Of a DNA stretch of 34,404 bases, positions 9,598 through 19,216 are shown one piece after another. The position numbers and the translations under genes are program-made. This DNA is from Chara braunii. Taxonomy: Eukaryota; Streptophyta; Charophyceae; Charales; Characeae. The notes beneath the pieces were generated by a model. It saw only the letters and a list, made by a program, of their open reading frames with translations. It ran no database searches and was not told where the DNA came from. Each line of letters begins with the position of its first letter. Position 1 is the stretch's first letter. Location: the NCBI GenBank assembly GCA_003427395.1, contig BFEA01000006.1:2541678-2576081 (forward strand). The letters run 5' to 3'.

Positions 9598-9820
9598 CAC
9601 ACCACGCCTCGGGTAGGTTTTGAAAGTTTTTTGGGCAGCCATGGTGTGCCGTTTCACGCTGCGCCTGAGGGAACCCCCAAATTTTTCCTTTACTCGGGGC
9701 CTCATATGTTCAAAAACAAGTATGTAGTTGTCATGTTCGGAGACCCGCGACCATTTGTTTTTGGGGGGGGTCGTGCTCAGGGGCTAGGCTTTGCCCATGT
9801 AGCATGGCCGACATGGCCCG

Positions 9821-9939
9821 CACTGTAGGAGGAGGAAGACATGCCCACAATGTAGGTTGAGGCGGAGAACGTGCCCCACACTGTAGGAGGAAGCAATGCT
9901 CCAAGTTGCAGGAGGAGGAAGCCATGTTGCACACTGCGG
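9821..9939 (+). repeat. Imperfect tandem repeat of about 27-31 bp, four units
   Basis: A motif like CACTGTAGGAGGAGGAAGACATGC recurs at about 9821, 9847, 9877 and 9904, with indels, ending right at the start of long repeat R1 (9940). It is purine-rich with no coding sense. Confidence 0.65.
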
Positions 9940-10510
9940 TGTCGGTGCGAATACCCTTACAAGGGTATCCGCCCTGTTTTTTGCAAGTGACAGACAATAA
10001 GTTTCGGTTAAAGGTTAAGTATACCACATGAGGCGCGACTGGGTCTGTGATTTGCATTGACAAGCTGGTTGATTAAAGTAGAGAATGTGTTGGCGTGCAG
10101 ACTTAAGGCGCCCGTGATCTCTTTTTATTGTTGATGACTGAAGGGCCTGAGTGGTCGCCGACCAAATTTTTATTTTTGATTAAAACTAGGATTAAAAAGA
10201 TTATGTTTCGTTGACTGATTGCGCTTACCTGTGACTTGGGCATACGTGTGGAGGGCGGCGTTGACAACACTGTGATTTTGAAGACGTTTCGGTAGATCGG
10301 CGCGTTGCACAACAATTATTTATTTAGGTGATTAGTCAAAACTAGACCCAACCTTGGGCCTAGCGCTAGCGGTTATAGTATCGGACTTCTATTCGAGAGA
10401 TTCAAGGATCGAGATCGAGCGGCGACGGCGTAGGGATATCAGAGTAGCGTGAAGAGATCGAGGGGTTCAGGGCCCGACGGGGCTATCCCCCTTAGTTTTA
10501 CCGTCGACGA
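9940..10510 (+). repeat. Long repeat R, copy R1 (partial, diverged)
   Basis: R1 starts TGTCGGTGCGAATACCC, as do R2 (10511) and R3 (33177), and stays alignable to them over its whole 571 bp, though with visibly more differences than R2 shows against R3. It ends where R2 begins, so R1 and R2 are head-to-tail or R2 inserted next to R1. All copies share a hairpin near the start (ATACCCTT, 2-nt centre, AAGGGTAT). The TG start is compatible with an LTR, but I could not find a matching CA end or target duplication. It contains no convincing gene. Confidence 0.8.
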
Positions 10511-11550
10511 TGTCGGTGCGAATACCCTTACAAGGGTATCCGCCCTGGTTTTTGCAAGTGACGGAAGATAAGTTCAGTTTAAAAATTGAAGTATGCCGCG
10601 TGAGGGCGCGACTGTGTCTGTAATTTATGTTGACTGGATGGTTGACTAGAGAAGAGAGTGTGTAGGCGCACAGACTTAAGGCGCACGTGATTTGTTTTCC
10701 CCTTGATGGTCGTGAAAGTCGGCGTTGGTCGCCAGCTAAATCTTTTATTTCTGATCAAACTAGGATTTGAAGGATTATGTCTCGTTTGATTGGTTCGCTT
10801 GCCTGTGACTTGTGCGTACATGCGAAAAACGGCGTCGAAAATTAGGTAACCTCGAAGTATTTTCAGTAAGATTCGTGTGTCGCACAACATCCACTCTTAT
10901 TTAGGTGTCCGTCATAACTAGAACGAGCTTTGGGCCTAGCACTATTCGTTATGGTGTCAAACTTTCAACGGGGAGATTCTGGGATCAAGGTCGAGTGGCA
11001 ACGATCTGAGGGTATTGGAATAGCACGAAGGGACCGCGGGGTTGAGGGCCCGACAGGGCTATCCTCCTTGGTTCTGCCATCGGCGGTGTCAGAGCGGTGC
11101 GGGCGATTTTTGTTTTCATCCTTTGGAGAACTTAACAAATATTTCTACCTTTGTCGTCGTGATTATTTAAATTTATGCTTAGACTCCTCGCAAGTCGGAC
11201 GCGACACCGAACACGGGTGACCTTTCCGGCAGTCGAGGACTTTGAGAGCACGCTTCATTGGTTGACTGACGGGCTCCTTGCAAGATCGAGATGGGGACCT
11301 ATACTCAAGCAAAAAGGCCCGTGCAAAATAAGGAGGCTCACAACCGATTTGAGTGCTCAACAACCACATGGGATTTCATCTGCTTCGACCTTCAAAGTTC
11401 CCTGGTGAACTATCGGGTATCACCGCTGAGATCTGCACAGGGCCGATGCTTTTGAACCCATGCATGGGCCCCTATAGCAGGAATCGCACCCCTGGCCTAA
11501 CATTCAGTTAGCTATGCGGGGGCCTGTCTGTTGAAGTGGTTCGAGGCGGC
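10511..11550 (+). repeat. Long repeat R, copy R2
   Basis: About 1.04 kb, collinear and highly similar to R3 (33177-34217), including both flanking hairpins, the 12-bp palindrome CCCATGCATGGG (11457-11468) and the folded motif at 11468-11523. Similarity to R3 ends at 11550 only because R3 is interrupted by DNA element E there, so the true right end lies beyond. Its ORFs (for example 10890-10579 minus, 10930-11220 plus) match no family I know, and R2 and R3 do not show a codon-like pattern of differences. Confidence 0.85.
11468..11523 (-). other. tRNA-like folded motif in repeat R2
   Basis: Read on the minus strand, the ends GCCCC and GGGGC pair, followed by ATAG/CTAT. They enclose one hairpin CTAAC-tgaat-GTTAG and a second hairpin CAGG-ggtgcgatt-CCTG, giving a compact three-way junction. 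GGTGCGATTCC is one base from the tRNA B-box consensus GGTTCGANTCC, and CATAGCTAACTG weakly resembles an A-box. No complete cloverleaf or anticodon arm forms, so it is not called a tRNA gene. It may be a decayed tRNA-derived (SINE-like) part. Confidence 0.35.
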
Positions 11551-13807
11551 AAGGAGCTCCGTCCGAAAGGAACGGGTCACGGGAAACTCGACAAATGCAC
11601 ATGGCGGTGTTGGCATGCCGAATCGTCCGTCGAAGCTTGGGTATAGGGGCAAAGACGAATCGAACTATCTGTAATCAGCCTTGCTACAAGATCCTCCATG
11701 GGGACAGTCGATTGTGCACACTACACGGTATGAATCACTGATGGACACTGTGCCTACGGTAAAACGATTGCGGGTTCGGGCGTAGCGCTAACCTCCCGTT
11801 GACGAGCATGGCGACTTGGGTAGAAAGGAAAGGACGTGGAGGCAGTAGGTGGATGACAAAGGAGTGAATTCGACCCGGAAACGCGCCGGGTGCGTGCGAA
11901 GGAGGTAGCGGTGGCTGTCATTAGCCCTGACAGTAGGAGCTGAGGGTTTGAACAAAGGAAGGCGGAGCCACTGAACGCTTCATCGGAAAAAGGGCGAAGA
12001 AGCAGAGGAGAGCCCGTTCCTCGTCGACGTCTTCCTAGGTAGGAGAGTTTTCGACTATGCCACGATTTTGCGCAGTCGAAGAAAAGGGAGAACCTGAGCA
12101 GGATGTGATTAGCGCTGGATGCTTTCCGTAGGGAGCGACGGAGAGTGAGAGGAAGAAAACACCTCAGCAGGGTACCGAAGAGAAGAAGGGAAGGGCTACC
12201 TAGAAGAGGTAAAAGAGAGAGATTGGGGAAAACGCGCAATCGGGAAAGAGAGGAGTACGTGGGCGACAAGGTGGCGGAAAAATGAGACGAACCTGGGCGT
12301 TATATTGCGCCAGGTGCATCAAGAAAGTGAAGGTAAAGGAAAAAAAAACGAGCTGTGGCAGAAAATAAGCAGGGCGCAATAGAACAGGGGTAGCTTGTCT
12401 AAATCGGGATAGAATCGGGCGGGAGAAGAGGCTAGTCTGGGGTTTTGAGAGCAGGCGACCATGATTTTGAAGATAGATTAGGCCGAAAATTAGAGTTCGA
12501 GGAGGTAGGAGAAGAAAGTCGAGGGTGAAGGATATGGAGGACGGCGTAGGGAAAAAACGGAGGAACCTATATCTCACTCAATTTGTAGTAAAATTGAACG
12601 AGAAAGGATGTTAAATATGAGAATTGCCTAACTGCGAAACGAATTACAAAGCTAGTTTTAGGAGACAGTGGCTAGGTTCTGAGATATAATGGATGGGGAC
12701 TGCGCCCGAGGGGAAGAAACTACAGTCACTGATTAAGGCGGAATGAATCGGTCCGCGGTATAAGGGAAGATACATTCTCGTCTTACGCTGAGAAACGACT
12801 CAGAGGTAGTAAGCGCCAATTCCATTTGAATCCTTTTTGTGATATGGTTGGGGTCCTGGTCGCAGTGATGACTGACGTTTAGTACCGACTAGTCGCACTG
12901 ACCTTTGTAGCCGTGCCCGTTCCCAACTTCGGACTTGTCGAGCTCGATCGGTTCCGCTCCAGTTGTCGTTCGGTCGTTATCACCCCGCCAGTTGACTTTG
13001 CCCTATGCCATCACCATTGTAGTTTGCACAGGTGCACTTGCTGATGTTGGCTTAGTTTTTTAAGCCAGGTGCAGCGTAGATCGGATAGCGAGGTGGCGAG
13101 GAAGAAAGTGTTAGCAGACAAAGAAAAGAGGTGCGAGCGGAAGTTGGAAGGCGAGCGAGTTCGGTGGGGAAGCACTCACATCGATGACTGGTAGAGTTTC
13201 GACCGCCGGACGTTGAGTAACGATGTTAGACTAAGCACAAATAGGTTGATGACGAATCTGTCAGCATTCTAGCAGAAGTTTTCATTCTTATGTTCCTTTG
13301 AAAAATTTTTCCTTTCTTTGTTCCTTGGCATAATGTGTGAAAATGAGGAGTGGGCAATTTCGCAGTGACAGTGTATCGCTCCATGTTCTAGGTGAAGATG
13401 CAGTCAGAATCTTGGTCGTTCAAACTGGCATGAGGATGAACGGTTCACAACCAATCGAGCATATCGAATAGGCGTGTTATGTCCAGTTTGTTCGCGGCTA
13501 ACCGAGTGAGCGGATGGACTATGTGATACGTTTGTACCATGCTGCTAGGATCAGATTTTGGGGAGGAAGAAAGACGGGCTTACAAACTGAGTAGGTTGTC
13601 CGTCATTTGCAGATTGTTGAGAATTGTCTAAGTATGGCCATGTGTATGGGTATCCAGACTATACTTTTGGCGACATGTGTTTTCTGGTGAGCCTGTTGAT
13701 TGCTAGTAGAGTGATCTGTCTGGTGGGATAGCTGAAGAACGAGGCCGTGAACTGTCACAACTTTGCCTCACTGTTGTGGATTGACTTTGGTTGAAGGACG
13801 CGTTGAG
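11551..13807. other. Noncoding, purine-rich stretch without a recognised gene
   Basis: The plus strand is purine-rich between about 11800 and 12600. Two overlapping minus-strand ORFs (12577-12200 and 12269-11754) are Ser/Leu/Pro-rich mirror images of that composition and match nothing I recognise. The first part (from 11551) may be the continuation of repeat R2. The rest could be LTR or old transposon DNA. Confidence 0.45.
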
Positions 13808-14279
13808 CACAAGCGGTTATCGGGTAACTGAAAATTCAGGAATGAAAATTCTTAAGTGAGAGTTTTGGGCAGTCTGAAAATCCTGAATGGTCCTGAAGTG
13901 GTGAAAGCTCCGAAGACCCTGAAAACCACCTGTTTAGGCAGGCTGCATCCTGAAGTGGTGAAGGGTGTCATGAAGTGGTCAAGTGAGAGTTTTTAGCAAT
14001 ATGAAAATCTTGAATGGTCCTGAAGTGGTGAAAGGTCCGAAGATCATGAAAACCACCCTTCACCACTTGAGGATGCAGCCTGCCTAAACAGGTGGTTTTC
14101 AGGGTCTTCGGAGCTTTCACCACTTCAGGACCATTCAAGATTTTCAGACCTGAATGGTTCTGAAGTGGTGAAAGGTCCGAAGANCCTGAAAACCACCTGT
14201 TTAGGCAGACTGCATCCTGAAGTGGTGAAGGGTGTCCTGAAGTGGTGATGAAAAATACGACTGTTGTTAACCTTCTCTC
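13808..14279 (+). mobile_element. Non-autonomous DNA element, copy B (472 bp)
   Basis: Same length, ends (CACAAGCGGTTATC, GTTAACCTTCTCTC) and hairpin design as copy A, flanked by GCGTTGAG (13800-13807) and GCGCTGAG (14280-14287), an 8-bp target duplication with one difference. Relative to A, both hairpin arms changed together: A has AATCCTGAATGG / CCATTCAGGATT, B has AATCTTGAATGG / CCATTCAAGATT. One base (14184) is N. There is no gene; the ORFs across it are by-products of the repeated sequence. Confidence 0.85.
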
Positions 14280-14287
14280 GCGCTGAG

Positions 14288-14899
14288 CAAAGTGGTGGAC
14301 TGTTGGAGCAGGGGAAGAATGCAACAGGTTAGCTGCGTAGTGCAAGCTAGACTGTTGGCAGATGCGCAGTCCATCCTATCTGTGCGAGGCAGCTGGTGGA
14401 GAACCGCGAGTTGGCGAACCTTCCCACGGCTTTGCATTTCAGGTCAGGTCATAAACGTTGCGGCAGGATCTGAACTCGTAGAGTGAGGAGACTTTGCTGC
14501 GAATTGGACAGTCGCAAGAAAGTCAATGACTGGCAGTATGGCTTCTGATTAACCAGGCTGCTGCATACTGCTGGCTGCTACATACTGCTGCTGGCTATTG
14601 CTGACTGTTACAGGCTGTTGTGTAGCGGCGATTGGGCTAAGGAGAGGTGCTGAGACTTAGAGAAGTGATTAGGCTTGGGAAGGGAGGTTATTGCTGCCAG
14701 CTAAGAGGTCGCCAGAGGGTTGACTTTGGCAGTATAGCTTCAGTTTGACCAAGTTGCTGCATCCTTGGCCATCATTGCGGGACCCTCAGGCGATGGAAGA
14801 TAACAAGGCCCCCTCCTGAGAGTTGAGTTGTCCCCCTCTTGTATCTAGAGAGTCTCAAACCCTAACTTCGGTCCTTCTTAGTCTAAGTCTAGTCCTGTT
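14288..14899. other. Noncoding with short CTG-rich and spaced direct repeats
   Basis: CTG-rich imperfect repeats lie at about 14555-14625. A motif of about 45 bp (GGCAGTAT.GCTTC ... ACCA.G.TGCTGCAT) occurs at about 14528-14573 and again at 14727-14770. The telo-box AAACCCTAA, a plant promoter element common upstream of translation-related genes, occurs at 14857-14865, just upstream of the small ORF at 14900. No larger gene is seen. Confidence 0.5.
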
Positions 14900-15064
14900 A
14901 TGAGAGGAAGGCGACAGGCGGGATTGCAACCCATAGGACCGCAACAAGACTATGTGGGGAGTCAACCCAGGAGGAGTTCTGGAGGCAGGGAACTAAGAGG
15001 TAACCTTTCATCTCCTTCTACAAACCCATTTATAACCCTACCTGTATTACTTGATATGTTTTGA
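14900..15064 (+). CDS. Small Arg/Gly/Gln-rich ORF, 54 aa, uncertain
   Basis: This ORF starts MRGRRQAGLQPIGPQQDY and continues with an Arg/Ser/Gly-rich part (SQPRRSSGGREL). Near 15000 the sequence AAGAG/GTAACC could be a splice donor, in which case only the first 34 or so codons would be an exon. A telo-box lies 35 bp upstream. I recognise no family; the composition resembles starts of retroelement Gag or RNA-binding proteins. It lies just upstream of the hairpin array (from 15256), so the array could be its intron or 3' untranslated region. It may equally be chance. Confidence 0.2.
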   Translation: MRGRRQAGLQPIGPQQDYVGSQPRRSSGGRELRGNLSSPSTNPFITLPVLLDMF

Positions 15065-15255
15065 CTGAGTATACTGTGTGTATCCCTACTTTGACTTTTC
15101 AGTTTGACTTTCATGACATACTTAGACTAAGTAAAGGAATGTACGACAATGTCAGTTTCAGTTTCATTGTTTGACTGAAAGCAGATTGTGGAGTTGCATC
15201 TGGGAGAAGGATGGGAGAAAGGCAGTATTGCATGTGTCTGACCGGGTCAATCAAA

Positions 15256-15980
15256 GGCTGGACCAGTTCCATAAGTTTGGGAAGATCCAATGCTATGTTT
15301 ATTTGAATTGCCTGGAAAACCAGACATGTTCCATAAGTTTGGGTGGTCTGGTTGCTCTGATTTGTGAGGACTGACTGTGAATGACATTTCAAGGACCAGG
15401 TATGTTCCATAAGTTTTGGTGGCTTGGTCGCCTTGTTTACTTTGGGTTTCTTTCAGTTTCTTTAGTTTTTGAACGAGGAGGTCTGAGCATATTCAATAAC
15501 TTTGGGTGGCTCAGTCTCTTCCTGCTTTGGCTTCGAGAGAAATGAACCAGGTTGAGACAAAGACATGTTCCATAAGTTTGGGTGGTCTTGGTCTAACTCG
15601 ACGCACATGCTTGAACCAGAAGGCTATAACTTGGCTATACTTTATTACTATCTACTTATGAACAAGCTAGTCAGACAAGGTTCCATAAGTTTGAGTTGTC
15701 TGACTATAGCTTATCACCAACTGAAGAAAGTACTAATTAAGAATAAACTTGTGGTACGAAGGGGCAGACTGAATCTTGAGCTGAAGATGATCGGTTCAGT
15801 TATATGCTACCTCAAAATACTAAGTGCAGATAATTATATAAAATTTAGATACTTAAGCAATTCAGGGCGACTAGGATGACCTAGTCACATGCCCAAAGAA
15901 GAGAAAAGTTGTTGTGCCCTGTGTTTGTGTATACTCCATGGATGAGCTAGACATGTTCCATAAGTTTGGGTGGTCTAGCT
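15256..15980 (+). repeat. Array of seven hairpins with a conserved loop and variable stems
   Basis: A 20-nt core, ATGTTCCATAAGTTTGGGTG or a close variant, occurs seven times. Each time it is flanked by complementary arms, and the arms differ between units. Arms: unit 1 15258-15264 / 15284-15290 (imperfect); unit 2 AACCAGAC 15318-15325 / GTCTGGTT 15346-15353; unit 3 GACCAGG 15394-15400 / CTTGGTC 15423-15429; unit 4 CTGAGC 15483-15488 / GCTCAG 15509-15514; unit 5 AAGAC 15560-15564 / GTCTT 15585-15589, extended outward by AGAC; unit 6 TAGTCAGACA 15668-15677 / TGTCTGACTA 15697-15706; unit 7 AGCTAGAC 15945-15952 / GTCTAGCT 15973-15980. Loops of units 2, 5 and 7 are identical. Units are separated by unrelated sequence of about 30 to 240 bp. 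Two simpler inverted repeats lie nearby (15156-15180; 15869-15886). Function is unknown. Confidence 0.85.
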
Positions 15981-16261
15981 TTATGCCCTACGTAAACTAG
16001 GTATAACGGGATAAATCATTGAGTGACCATGAACTATTGTTTGATAAACCGACTTTGGGGATGATGAGAGTACTTATCTTTGTAGTTTGACCTGCATGTG
16101 ACTGAGTGCGACCACTACTTAGTCCGAGTTTCAGTTCGGTAGGTCGTTGCTTTAGCTGCTCGCCACACGCTAGCGTCATAGGAGTTAGTTTCAAATTCCT
16201 GCATTTTCTGAGCTAAGTTTTTTTACTTAGATCAATTTCTACACTTTTTGGATTTTTTATT

Positions 16262-16847
16262 ATACTTGGTCTTGTACAAGTCTTGGTAAGCCACTTTCTC
16301 TACGGGAAGTGTTGCCGAAATTTTTACAAAACAAGGAGTTAGTCAAATTTTATTTTTTTCAGGGTCCAGTTTTTTTGACTTTTTGACTTAGTAAAAATAT
16401 GGAAAACCTCCTTTTCTTAAGAGAGTGCTGTCTAAATTTTTGTTGATTCAGAGAGTTAGACAAAACTAGACCTTGGGAAGTCAGAATCAATTTTTTTATT
16501 CTGGACTTAGCTCTGTATAAATTTTGGAATAACTTTTTCTCTACGGGAAGCGCTATTGAAATTTCTACAAATCTAAAGAGTTAGTCAAATTTTGTCTTTG
16601 TTGAACTCAAGTATTGTTTCTGAGTTCATATCCGGCTTAGTACAGATCTGGGAAGTCTACGTTTCTAAAGGAAGTGCTGCCCAAAGTTTTACTAATTCAG
16701 GGAGTTGAACAAATTTTGGCTTTTCAGAATTAGAGTTTGATTTTTGCTTTTATATTTGGAGTATTATAAATTTTGTGAAGGCACTTTTTCTAAGGGAAGC
16801 GCTGCCAAAATTTTCTTAGTTTAGAGGAGTTAAATTATATTTTGACA
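16262..16847 (+). repeat. Tandem repeat of about 122 bp, five degenerate units
   Basis: Each unit contains a TCTACGGGAAGYGCTGCC-like motif (at about 16299, 16413, 16540, 16660 and 16788), then AAATTTT, then GAGTTAG.CAAATTTTG, then a T-rich tract and GACTTAGTA.A.ATTTTGG. Spacing is about 120, 123, 121 and 126 bp. Units are strongly diverged, implying an old array. No frame is conserved. It may be part of a long LTR or a small satellite. Confidence 0.8.
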
Positions 16848-18147
16848 GGTGACGATTCTATCAATCCCCTATGCATAGAGGAGATTCTGCCAAATGTCTA
16901 CCTTTCCATTAGACACTGACTTAGGGGTAGACTCATGTTTAGTTAAGTGGAGTAATTATTGATGAAGTCACGATATAGAGATTACTCTCGATTTGAACTC
17001 ATAGATTTAGCGTGGGATTGGCCTGTCTTGTGTTACAGGTCCTCTTGAACGTTTGGTTCGAAATCAGTACTACATTCAGCTTGATCCTACAAGGATCACC
17101 TTCTGTTATCGCTGATAACAGGCCGGTTGCTGATTCGTCGGTTTATGACTCAACTCCAATTCATCCTCAATACTCAACTTAAAAGGCTTTAGCATTGGTG
17201 ATTTTTGTTGTTTTATTAAGGTTTTCACCCGAATTTTTTTTGAATGGCCATTTAACAAAGGTACTGAGTATTTAATTATGGTTGGTTGGACAGAGGCTGG
17301 GGCTTGCATGGCTAAAGCGAGGGTATGAGTGTAGAGATTGGTTGGAGTTGACTCCGTGTAGTGTGTAGACTCTTGTTTGATTCTTTGATGTGATTGTAGG
17401 TATGTATTGTGGTTCGGATTCAGATTTGACTGCCTGCGATCACAAACATATATATATGGCTGTGAGGAGTCCCGCTGTGATTGTGAGAAGTGATCGTCAC
17501 ATACTTATTCCCTTATATGTATGTGTGTACCTATATTGGGTGTTCGCGTGACCTGAGGGGCCTACGCTTCAAGGTTAAATAGGGGTTGAGATTGAGAAGA
17601 GAAAGAAAACCCCGTTTTGTTGTTGGATGCTCCTTAAGGACTACTTAGTCGGACGTTGGTCCTGGGCCCGGGTTCAAGGTCCTTGTTCAGGACATCCCAG
17701 GCCCTAGACTCTGCATGAAAGAGATCTTCCCCCGCGCCGAGCCTATTTACCTTGCCTCAGCCTAAAGGTTGGAGGTGCCGCGGCCACCGCACGACTATTC
17801 CTTCAGCCATGCAATGTCGTAAAGGGACAAGTCTTCACGATACTTCGAGTGTCATAAGTGATACTCAGATCCACGAGGGACCACTTGATTATGGGCACTA
17901 CATAGTACGCCATCATTGCGACTGCTTGCGTATTCATGCATCGCTAGTCGATCTGAGTTAGCCCTGCGTCCGCGCGGTTTTATACCAAGTCTTGCGCGCG
18001 ACACCTATCCGATTTCCATATCGGAGAGTTATAGGATGCCTACTTAGGGACTATGAGTGTTGTCGTGTTGTTTATTCATTGTCGTTCTGTATATGTATAT
18101 GTACGTGCGTGTGTGTAATTTTCTTTTTATGTTCTTTATAGTGGTGC
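16848..18147. other. Noncoding, probably partly LTR of the downstream Ty3-type element
   Basis: No gene is supported. CTGTTATC-gct-GATAACAG (17103-17121) is an 8-bp inverted repeat, and a short AT repeat lies at about 17447. The 5' LTR of the retrotransposon whose primer binding site is at 19198 must occupy some of this region, but its left end could not be placed because no second LTR is recognisable. AT-rich sequence at 18120-18145 could be the LTR promoter region, which is speculation. Confidence 0.4.
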
Positions 18148-18731
18148 GAGAGATGGTTAACGGGTGCATATATTTTCAGGTCTCCTTTTAAGGCAGTTCA
18201 GACACTTTAGGTTACCACACCACTTTCAGATTGTGTGTGGATCTATACATGGGGTTGTCTGAAACCACGTTCAGGCAGTTCGGCCACTTCAGGTTGATAC
18301 ACCACTTTCAGATTGTCTACAGATCCATTGCAAATGGTGGGATGGGGTTACCTGAAACCCCTTTCAGAAGCTTCAGCCACTTCAGCAATTTCAGGTCTCC
18401 ACCTGAAATTCCTGAAATGACCTTAAGTGGTTGAAGCTTCTGAAAGGGGGTTTCAGGTACCCCCATCCAACCATTTGGATGAGGGTACCTGAAATCCCAT
18501 TCAGAAGCTTCAGCCACTTCAGCGGTTTCAGGTCCCCACCTGAAATTCATGAAACGACCTGAAGTGGCTGAAAAAACAGGCAGGAAAAAAAAACAAACAA
18601 ACATAAAACTTATCCTTCAAACCACCCGAAACTTCTGAAATGACCTGAAGTGTCTTCACGCCATTTCAACGGTTTCATACCACTTCAGAATCTTTCATTC
18701 TGAAATTTCAGGGGGTCATTAACCGTGAGTG
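18148..18731 (-). mobile_element. Non-autonomous DNA element, copy D (about 584 bp)
   Basis: Left end GAGAGATGGTTAAC and right end ...ATTAACCGTGAGTG are the reverse-complement form of the A/B/C ends, so D lies in opposite orientation. Its subterminal sequence (about 18685-18710) is the reverse complement of the start of copy C, confirming the family. The interior consists of alternating inverted copies of the CCTGAAA...TTTCAGAAGCTTCAGCCACTTCAG motif. Unlike A-C it is not flanked by an 8-bp duplication but by an 18-bp direct repeat, ATGTTCTTTATAGTGGTG, at 18129-18146 and 18732-18749, offset by one base on the left. Confidence 0.7.
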
Positions 18732-19195
18732 ATGTTCTTTATAGTGGTGTGGGAGTGGCGTGTGGGATGCGTCCTAGTCGACCGGTGACGAGTCGCGCTT
18801 GGGACCTCAGCCCCCAAAGATGTCGGTTCGCGTGCGGGTTCGATAGAGGCGTAATACCGCGCGTACCCCCTATGCTGCAGTGAACGAGAAACTCCCTCGG
18901 CTGGTCCACCTCTGCGATTGCAACTGATCAACTTTCGTACTGTGGAGTGGTAGCCCGACGGGGATACGCCCATCGAAGGGAAGTGAAAGTTCCCGTAAGG
19001 TAGAGGTAAGTCGTGCCTCGCGTAGGCCCTATCCTGTCGTAGGGGCTCACGAGAGGTATGGCTGGCGCACTCAGCCAGAGCGGCTTGTGGAAAATCTATG
19101 TATATTCGCGACGAAGGATTAAAACCAACTCCTGCGTGACGCGGCCAGGAGGGTCCCGCGCTGCCTCGTGTGGTGCCGGACCGATGCGCTCGACA
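18732..19195 (+). repeat. 3' portion of the 5' LTR of the Ty3-type retrotransposon
   Basis: The LTR end is placed at 19195 because ...CGACA ends there, followed by GG and a primer binding site at 19198, the standard spacing. Upstream GC-rich sequence contains imperfect hairpins (for example around 19013-19053). The LTR is interrupted by copy D to the left, and its start was not found. No matching LTR was recognised after 30902. Confidence 0.55.
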
Positions 19196-19197
19196 GG

Positions 19198-19216
19198 TGG
19201 CGTCGTTGCCGGGGAT
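19198..19216 (+). other. Primer binding site complementary to plant tRNA-Asp 3' end
   Basis: TGGCGTCGTTGCCGGGGAT matches, with one C-to-T change, the complement of the plant tRNA-Asp(GUC) 3' end including CCA (canonical TGGCGCCGTTGCCGGGGAT). It starts two bases after the LTR end. It would prime minus-strand cDNA synthesis in the intact element. Confidence 0.85.

Noticed and set aside
11468-11523. Functional tRNA gene
   Set aside because: No anticodon arm or full cloverleaf can be drawn, and acceptor pairing is interrupted.
11754-12577. Two overlapping minus-strand ORFs of 171 and 125 aa
   Set aside because: Ser/Leu/Pro-rich low-complexity reading of a purine-rich opposite strand, with no recognisable domain.
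15256-15980. CRISPR or integron attC array
   Set aside because: Spacing is irregular, the conserved part is the loop rather than the stem, and no cas or integrase gene is adjacent.
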